NCBI RefSeq assembly: GCF_000299415.1
Contig: NZ_AMPG01000002.1
Coordinates: 868,001 to 932,000 of the forward strand
Length of the DNA stretch: 64,000 nucleotides
Origin: Candidatus Microthrix parvicella Bio17-1
GTDB taxonomy: Bacteria > Actinomycetota > Acidimicrobiia > Acidimicrobiales > Microtrichaceae
Reading direction: 5' to 3'
Made by a program: the position numbers and the translations under genes. The notes under the pieces are model-generated. The model had not been told where the DNA came from. It saw only the letters and a list, made by a program, of their open reading frames with translations, and did not search any database. Of the stretch, positions 59,773-64,000 are shown in pieces. The number at the start of each line of letters is the position of its first letter. The stretch's first letter is position 1.

Positions 59773-60032
59773 TCAGGAAGCGACGACGTCGCTTCGCAGT
59801 TCGGCGGCGTCAACGAGCGCTGCGATGTCGCCCGGATCCGAAGTGATGATCTGATCAGAGCCAGCGAGAGTGGCGCTTGACGGCCTGCACCCCCACGCCA
59901 AACCTGAGCGATCACGCCACCGTGGGTCCGCGGCGGCACTCCCGCAAGTGGTGCGGCCTTGAACCGTCGCCACATCGCCCGGTCGTTGCGCTCGAGCGCG
60001 ACGAACGCTCCGGCGTCAAGGATGAGGGTCAT
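59773..60032 (-). pseudogene. PIN-domain toxin remnant with internal deletion
   Basis: ATG 60032 starts MTLILDAGAFVALERNDRAMW with the first PIN Asp, continues to HGGVIAQVWRGG, then loses the family's middle third (which holds the central Asp/Glu residues). The typical C-terminus IITSDPGDIAALVDAAELR appears in another frame and stops at 59773. Total length is about 85 codons against about 130 for intact homologs of this type. No antitoxin gene is recognisable upstream. Confidence 0.7.
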
Positions 60033-60306
60033 CCGGTACGTGCCCGACCGACGGCCACCATGACCATGGGTCACACCATCGGGGGTGCGGTGCGTCGCCA
60101 CGAGCCGATCATCCGAACGCTCGCACGCGTCGGGGGGTGCCTTCGGCGGCGCTCGCTGTCATCGTCACGGTGCGGGAGCAGGCTCGGCCCAAGCCGCCTC
60201 GGAGGTCGCCGCTGTCGACCACACCATGGCGCTCGAGGGTCAGCAGCCCGGCGGCGAAGACGGCTACACGCCGATCGATGATGTATTCGTGACGGAGACC
60301 GGGTGC

Positions 60307-60684
60307 TCACCGCAGGCGGTCGAAGGCCCTGGCCAGCGCGTCGTGAGCGGCAGTTTCCTCGACGCCGAGTTGACGGACGATGACGGCGAGCGCGTCAGCC
60401 GCCTCATCAAGCTCGGTGAGGTCGTGCGCTCCGACACCGCTCGTCGGGCGGACGCGCAGGAACGTCCCGGCCCGCCCGCGGCGCTCCACCACCCCATCGC
60501 CCTCCAGTAGCTCGTAGGCCCGCTCGACCGTGCCCTTCGAGAGCCCCAGATCCGATGCCAGCTGGCGGATGGTCGGCAGCCTGGTGCCGGCGGCGGTCTG
60601 GCCGCTCACCGCCAGACGAGCCACCTGGACGCGGATCTGCTCGTACACCGGCAGCGGCAGGTCGGCATCGACGCGGAGCAGCAC
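60307..60684 (-). CDS. GntR family transcriptional regulator (YtrA-like)
   Basis: 125 aa from GTG 60684, 2 nt after the stop of the membrane-protein gene. The winged helix is complete: PLPVYEQIRVQVARLAVSG, AAGTRLPTIRQLASDLGLSKGTVERAYELLEGDGVVERRGRAGTF (landmarks: LPTIRQLASDLGLS, TVERAYELLEGDG). The short C-terminal tail after the wing is the YtrA type. Such regulators usually control their own operon; the palindrome at 61533 is the obvious target. Confidence 0.88.
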   Translation of the reverse strand: MLLRVDADLPLPVYEQIRVQVARLAVSGQTAAGTRLPTIRQLASDLGLSKGTVERAYELLEGDGVVERRGRAGTFLRVRPTSGVGAHDLTELDEAADALAVIVRQLGVEETAAHDALARAFDRLR

Positions 60685-60686
60685 GG

Positions 60687-61541
60687 TCAGCCCATGCTCC
60701 GGGCCAGGACCAGCAGCGCCATCATCACGACGAGGACCGCCACGATGCCCAGGACCCACCCGCCCAGGTGCGAGTGTGACCCGCCGGCCGCTTGAAGCTG
60801 CGGTTGGGACAGGCCAAACGACCGATTCGTCCACCACCATCGGCACGCCGTGAGGAAGAGCACGATCGATCCCAGCAACGCAAGCCACGACACGACCGCA
60901 GGCGACGAGTCGGAGACCGTTCCAGACGAGAACACGGCATACCACTGCGCTGAGACAACGAGGGCGCCCAAGGTCACCATCGGCCGAGAGATCCCGGCCG
61001 ATGAGGCCATCCGTCGCACTTCGTCGTCGGCTGCCGCCACTTCGGCCGGCACGACGGGCCGCGATCGCACAGCGATCCGCTGCATCACCCAGGGACGGAC
61101 CAGCGCAAGCACCGCCACCACGACCCCCAAAGCGATCACCCGCACGAAGTGCTGGCCCGTGATCACTGCTCCAACGACACCGAGAGCAGCCAAAACCAGC
61201 AGAACGCGCTCCCGCTGGTCCGCAATCCGGTCCCGATAGACGTCCGGGTCGCGAACCTCGAGCGACACGATCCGAGGACCGCTGCGCCGCATCCGGAACC
61301 CCTCGGCCAGGACCGACCCTCCGATCGAGCCGGCGAGCCCGATCGAGGCGAACAAGGTGAGGTTCAATTCGATGCCCCCGTCGCCCCCTGCGGCGACCAC
61401 GATCAGAGAGCAGATCATTCCGAGGATGCCGACGATGGCACCCGCTCGCCGGAAGCGTTGCGACCGCTCGATGAACCGGCTGACGAGCACGTCAGCGACC
61501 GACGGAGCGAGTGAGGCACTGCTTGACTGTCCCATTGTCAT
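60687..61541 (-). CDS. Polytopic membrane protein, unknown
   Basis: 284 aa from ATG 61541 (ATG 61535 also possible). Four to five hydrophobic segments: pair near 35-90, pair near 105-150, then one or two near 185-225 and the last at the C-terminus (LGGWVLGIVAVLVVMMALLVLA). A soluble loop of about 60 residues separates the two halves. No family recognised with confidence; such proteins are often encoded with YtrA-type GntR regulators. The start codon lies inside the operator palindrome. Confidence 0.68.
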   Translation of the reverse strand: MTMGQSSSASLAPSVADVLVSRFIERSQRFRRAGAIVGILGMICSLIVVAAGGDGGIELNLTLFASIGLAGSIGGSVLAEGFRMRRSGPRIVSLEVRDPDVYRDRIADQRERVLLVLAALGVVGAVITGQHFVRVIALGVVVAVLALVRPWVMQRIAVRSRPVVPAEVAAADDEVRRMASSAGISRPMVTLGALVVSAQWYAVFSSGTVSDSSPAVVSWLALLGSIVLFLTACRWWWTNRSFGLSQPQLQAAGGSHSHLGGWVLGIVAVLVVMMALLVLARSMG

Positions 61542-61551
61542 AGGACAGTAT
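61523..61551 (+). promoter_or_regulatory. Promoter for the gene at 61558 (TTGACT-17-CAGTAT)
   Basis: -35 TTGACT (61523-61528), 17-nt spacer, -10 CAGTAT (61546-61551). Transcription would begin about 7 nt later, at or next to the GTG at 61558, giving a leaderless message. Confidence 0.6.
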
Positions 61552-61558
61552 GACAATG
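61533..61558. promoter_or_regulatory. Inverted-repeat operator between divergent genes
   Basis: 10-bp arms CATTGTCATA (61533-61542) and TATGACAATG (61549-61558) with spacer GGACAG. It covers the -10 box of the plus promoter and the start codons of both divergent genes. The likely binder is the GntR regulator encoded at the end of the minus operon. Confidence 0.75.
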
Positions 61559-62160
61559 TGCCCGAGTCCGCAACCCTCAACCCACCGATCGACGAGCACC
61601 TCCTCGACGAGTTGGTTCCACCTCCCGGCCCGCTGTGGCGGCGGGCCATTCTCTGGGTGGCGTTCCTCGGGATGGTCGCTGCGATCTCATGGGCGGCCAC
61701 GTCGGGCACGGTGATTCCGCAGGTGTCCACCAGCGTGGTGGCGTGGGGCGGTACCGGGCCGGTGGGCGTCACCTCCGAGGTGATGAACGATTCGCGCGTC
61801 GCCATCGAGGTGGTCGACGGCGCCCGTCCTCGCCCGGGACTCAAACTGATGGGTTACACGACCGAGCCCAACGCCTCATCGGAGTTCGCGCCAACCGAGA
61901 GCCCGTCCGATCGGTTCCCTCTCCGCCTCGAACCGGACCAGAGTGTCGACCTCACCGCCTGGTATCGCGTAACCGACTGCCAGGCTGTCGAGGACATCGA
62001 CCCCGGCGACGGTGAGATCGAACTTCAGGTCCGCATCGCCGACGGCCCCGCCGCGTGGTTCACCGCCGGGCGCACGATCGACGCCAAGGGCGTGGAGCCC
62101 ATCGACTCCCCGCAGATGTCGTGGCCCGCAGGCGTTGCGTACCGCGCCTGCGCCGGCTGA
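61558..62160 (+). CDS. Single-pass membrane protein, unknown
   Basis: 200 aa from GTG 61558. About 28 cytoplasmic residues with two acidic patches (PIDEHLLDELVPPPG), one membrane helix (AILWVAFLGMVAAISWAA), then a beta-rich extracytoplasmic domain of about 150 residues with RLEPDQSVDLTAWYRVTDC and a second Cys near the end (YRACAG), possibly a disulfide. The DQSV.L..WYRV.DC block recalls immunoglobulin-like modules. It shares the operator with the divergent operon. Function unknown. Confidence 0.65.
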   Translation: MPESATLNPPIDEHLLDELVPPPGPLWRRAILWVAFLGMVAAISWAATSGTVIPQVSTSVVAWGGTGPVGVTSEVMNDSRVAIEVVDGARPRPGLKLMGYTTEPNASSEFAPTESPSDRFPLRLEPDQSVDLTAWYRVTDCQAVEDIDPGDGEIELQVRIADGPAAWFTAGRTIDAKGVEPIDSPQMSWPAGVAYRACAG

Positions 62161-62212
62161 CCGTCGCAACGTCTGATCGAAGGAGATCGACTACGGAACG
62201 CTGGAATGCCGC

Positions 62213-63289
62213 TCACCACCAGTCGGTGATCGCCTGGTAGACGTCGGGGTGGTGGGCCAACGTGTTGTGGGTGATCTTCGGGAACGTCCGGGTCGTCGCA
62301 TGCGGGAAGAGGTCACCGTCGGTGGAGCGACCCGAGACGCTCGGCGAGGTGACAAGCACGTCACCGAGCATCTTGGCCAGCGGGTGGTCGGGGTCGGTGG
62401 TGATCGTGCCGCCAATCACCAGATGCTTGGCTCGGTGAAGCCGATCCGGCAGGTGTGGGAAGTTGCGTTGACGGGCGCCGGGATCCCGCTCGGCCCAATC
62501 CTCTTCGACGATGGCGCCAAAGCGAAGGTCCTTGATGCCGGCGCTGCGCTGGTCGAGCCCGAGGCCAACGAGTCGTGTGGTGGGGATGGGCAGCGCCCAC
62601 AAGGCAGCGCTGGCGGAGTGGACGACAGCTTCCAGACCGGCGCCGGTGTTCGGCACCCCGATCAGCACCACCCGACGCACCTTGCTGGTCCAGCGCCGCC
62701 CGATCGGCAGCCGTCGACCGCGCGTCCGTTGGCGGCGTGCGTAGTGACCTGCAGATCGGATGACGAGCCCGCCCATGCTGTGGCCGATCAGGTTGATCTC
62801 GCGGACGCGCACCGGCCACGCCGAAACGAGGTGGCTGAGCAGTTGGGCGAGCTCCCGCCCGTTGTCGGAGATGTGGCGACCGGTGTTGTAGCGCACCGAC
62901 AGCACGGTCACGTCGTGGTCGTCGGCGAGCAGCGTGCCGAAGGTGGTCGATCGGTCGCCAGGGAAGCGCCAGATCGACTCGGTCGACATCAGCCCATGAA
63001 CGAGCACACACAGGCGCGGGCCAACGTCGACGGTGGACAGCGAGTTGCGCAGCGAGTCACGGTCGAGCGGCAGCACCGTGTCGCGCGCACGGATCGTCAT
63101 TGGTGTGGCCCAGGACGAGTCCCGGTCGTCGAGTGCATCGCCGAACAGACCGTTGACGACCGCCACCAGGTTGTCGCTCCGCTTCGGAAGGGCGGTCAGC
63201 ACCCTCAGCAGCGACCCTGCGGTGGACGAGCCAGCGGGCTGCTCGGCGGACGGGTCGTCAGTGGCCACGACGGGGAACGGTAGCGGCAC
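62213..63289 (-). CDS. Alpha/beta hydrolase, lipase/esterase-like
   Basis: 358 aa from GTG 63289 (GTG 63268 also possible). Nucleophile elbow GHSMGG with Ser171; oxyanion strand LCVLVHGLMSTES near 93-105; the catalytic His is likely in the C-terminal THNTLAHHPDVY. GVPNTGAGLE after the elbow is typical of PGAP1/triacylglycerol-lipase-like members. No signal peptide, so cytosolic or peripheral. Convergent with the gene at 61558, 52 nt apart. Substrate unknown. Confidence 0.83.
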   Translation of the reverse strand: MPLPFPVVATDDPSAEQPAGSSTAGSLLRVLTALPKRSDNLVAVVNGLFGDALDDRDSSWATPMTIRARDTVLPLDRDSLRNSLSTVDVGPRLCVLVHGLMSTESIWRFPGDRSTTFGTLLADDHDVTVLSVRYNTGRHISDNGRELAQLLSHLVSAWPVRVREINLIGHSMGGLVIRSAGHYARRQRTRGRRLPIGRRWTSKVRRVVLIGVPNTGAGLEAVVHSASAALWALPIPTTRLVGLGLDQRSAGIKDLRFGAIVEEDWAERDPGARQRNFPHLPDRLHRAKHLVIGGTITTDPDHPLAKMLGDVLVTSPSVSGRSTDGDLFPHATTRTFPKITHNTLAHHPDVYQAITDWW

Positions 63290-63324
63290 CTGAGCGTGGC
63301 ACGGTTGGCGATACCCCAGGGGGA

Positions 63325-64000
63325 TCAGGCCGAGACGTTGATGGCGGCCTTGCCGACGAGCCTTCCCTCCTCCATGGCCACAAAGGCGTCTGGCACCTGG
63401 TCCAGTTCGAAGCGCTGCCCAACCTCGGGCGTCACGGCGCCACTGGCGAGATGCTCGGCCAGCGACTCGATGTTCTCCAGCGTCTCGTGGCTGAACATGG
63501 CCCCCAGGCGCTGGCCGACCAGGGGCGACAGCATCATGGCGCGAACCTGGCGCCCGATGCCGCCCGCGATGCGACCCCCGGTCTCGGCCCCGACGATCAC
63601 CAGGGTGCCCGTGGGGGTCAGCGCTCGCCGAAGCCGGGAGAGTCGGTTGGCGCCGCCGGTGTCGATGATCAGGTCGTACCGTTGGGTGCCATCGTCGATC
63701 GATCGCTCGGTGTAGTCGATGACGCGGTCGGCGCCCAGCGCCCGCACCGCGTCCAGCTTGGCCGTGCTGGCCACGCCGGTGACCGTGGCGCCCAGCGCCT
63801 TGGCCAGCTGAACTGCGAACGACCCGACCCCGCCGGAGGCGCCGATCACCAGCACGTGCTGGCCTGAGGTCAGCCGACCGGCCGTGGTCAGCGCCTGCAG
63901 GGCGGTAATGCCCGAGATCGTGGCCACGCCGGCCTGCTCGAAGGTGACGTTGGCTGGCTTGTGCACCAGCTTCGATTCCTTGGCGGCGGCGAACTGGGCG
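63325..64000 (-). CDS. Zinc-type alcohol dehydrogenase/quinone oxidoreductase (MDR), cut by window end
   Basis: At least 225 residues, C-terminal part of a medium-chain dehydrogenase; the N-terminus lies beyond 64000. AAAKESKLVHKPANVTFEQA, SGQHVLVIGASGGVGSFAVQLAKALGATVTGV with the nucleotide motif GASGGVG, and the DxxxGAD/VIDY block (ALGADRVIDYTE) are MDR landmarks. It resembles NADPH:quinone reductase-like actinobacterial members without structural zinc. The stop is at 63325, 35 nt from the hydrolase gene start. Confidence 0.9.
   Translation of the reverse strand, partial: AQFAAAKESKLVHKPANVTFEQAGVATISGITALQALTTAGRLTSGQHVLVIGASGGVGSFAVQLAKALGATVTGVASTAKLDAVRALGADRVIDYTERSIDDGTQRYDLIIDTGGANRLSRLRRALTPTGTLVIVGAETGGRIAGGIGRQVRAMMLSPLVGQRLGAMFSHETLENIESLAEHLASGAVTPEVGQRFELDQVPDAFVAMEEGRLVGKAAINVSA

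Overview
This 64 kb window is GC-rich chromosomal DNA (clearly above 60% G+C by eye), densely packed with genes that often overlap by 1-16 nt. The sequence points to an actinobacterium: a 28-aa bL37-type ribosomal peptide, an F420-type LLM oxidoreductase, a TIGR03086 (mycothiol-type DinB) protein, a DUF222-HNH protein, an adenosine deaminase close to the mycobacterial one, and an Sdh1-type succinate dehydrogenase. A member of the Acidimicrobiia is my best guess. That placement is inference and I could not test it.

Layout. (1) 1-12.9 kb is a nucleoside and sugar-phosphate salvage block: TatD nuclease, PmmB-like phosphohexomutase, a membrane-anchored beta-helix protein, adenosine deaminase, HAD phosphatase, PfkB/adenosine kinase-like protein, then a BMP-type nucleoside ABC importer (lipoprotein, ATPase, two permeases) and cytidine deaminase. 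Two of these genes are damaged: the ATPase has an in-frame TAG inside its second ATP-binding domain, and cytidine deaminase has lost its centre, including two zinc ligands. (2) 12.9-24.3 kb holds a PhyH-type dioxygenase, an LLM oxidoreductase, a thiolase, an acyltransferase-3, three large GT-C-like membrane proteins, a LamG-like anchored protein, and a tandem pair of paralogous secreted proteins of unknown family. (3) 24.3-29.8 kb carries an RsmI-like C-terminal fragment, a DUF192 protein, YchF, a GNAT-like protein, bL37, DUF222-HNH and TIGR03086. (4) 29.8-34.3 kb is a complete Ugp/Mal-type carbohydrate ABC importer on the minus strand. (5) 34.4-41.1 kb has a queuosine-precursor-type transporter, a 989-aa secreted fibrinogen-like/propeller protein, two more LamG-like or related anchored proteins and another polytopic membrane protein. 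(6) 41.1-48.1 kb looks like a biosynthetic cluster (WecD-like GNAT, fatty-acid hydroxylase, GMC oxidoreductase, methyltransferase, DegT aminotransferase, GT2, PhyH-like). (7) 48.1-52.6 kb has a YdeI-like protein, sdhCAB and a cupin. (8) 52.6-56.4 kb is a gene-poor, locally AT-richer accessory patch. It has a VapBC-type toxin-antitoxin locus with a broken antitoxin and a perfect operator palindrome, and two small lipoproteins. (9) 56.4-64 kb has a YrhK-like membrane protein, an SDR plus acetoacetate decarboxylase-like pair, an EamA transporter, a decayed PIN toxin, a GntR regulator with a membrane protein divergent from another across one operator palindrome, an alpha/beta hydrolase, and a zinc/quinone oxidoreductase cut by the window end.

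Taken together, the salvage block would import nucleosides and convert them to bases, nucleotides and sugar phosphates, but the lesions suggest that this route is failing in this strain. An assembly error or strain mixture is the alternative. The rest is dominated by envelope and secreted proteins. The strongest candidates for undescribed biology are the tandem secreted paralogs (22.9-24.2 kb), the LamG-like anchored proteins beside GT-C proteins, the 41-48 kb cluster, and the divergent, apparently leaderless gene pair at 61.5 kb. I found no CRISPR array, rRNA, tRNA or intact insertion sequence.
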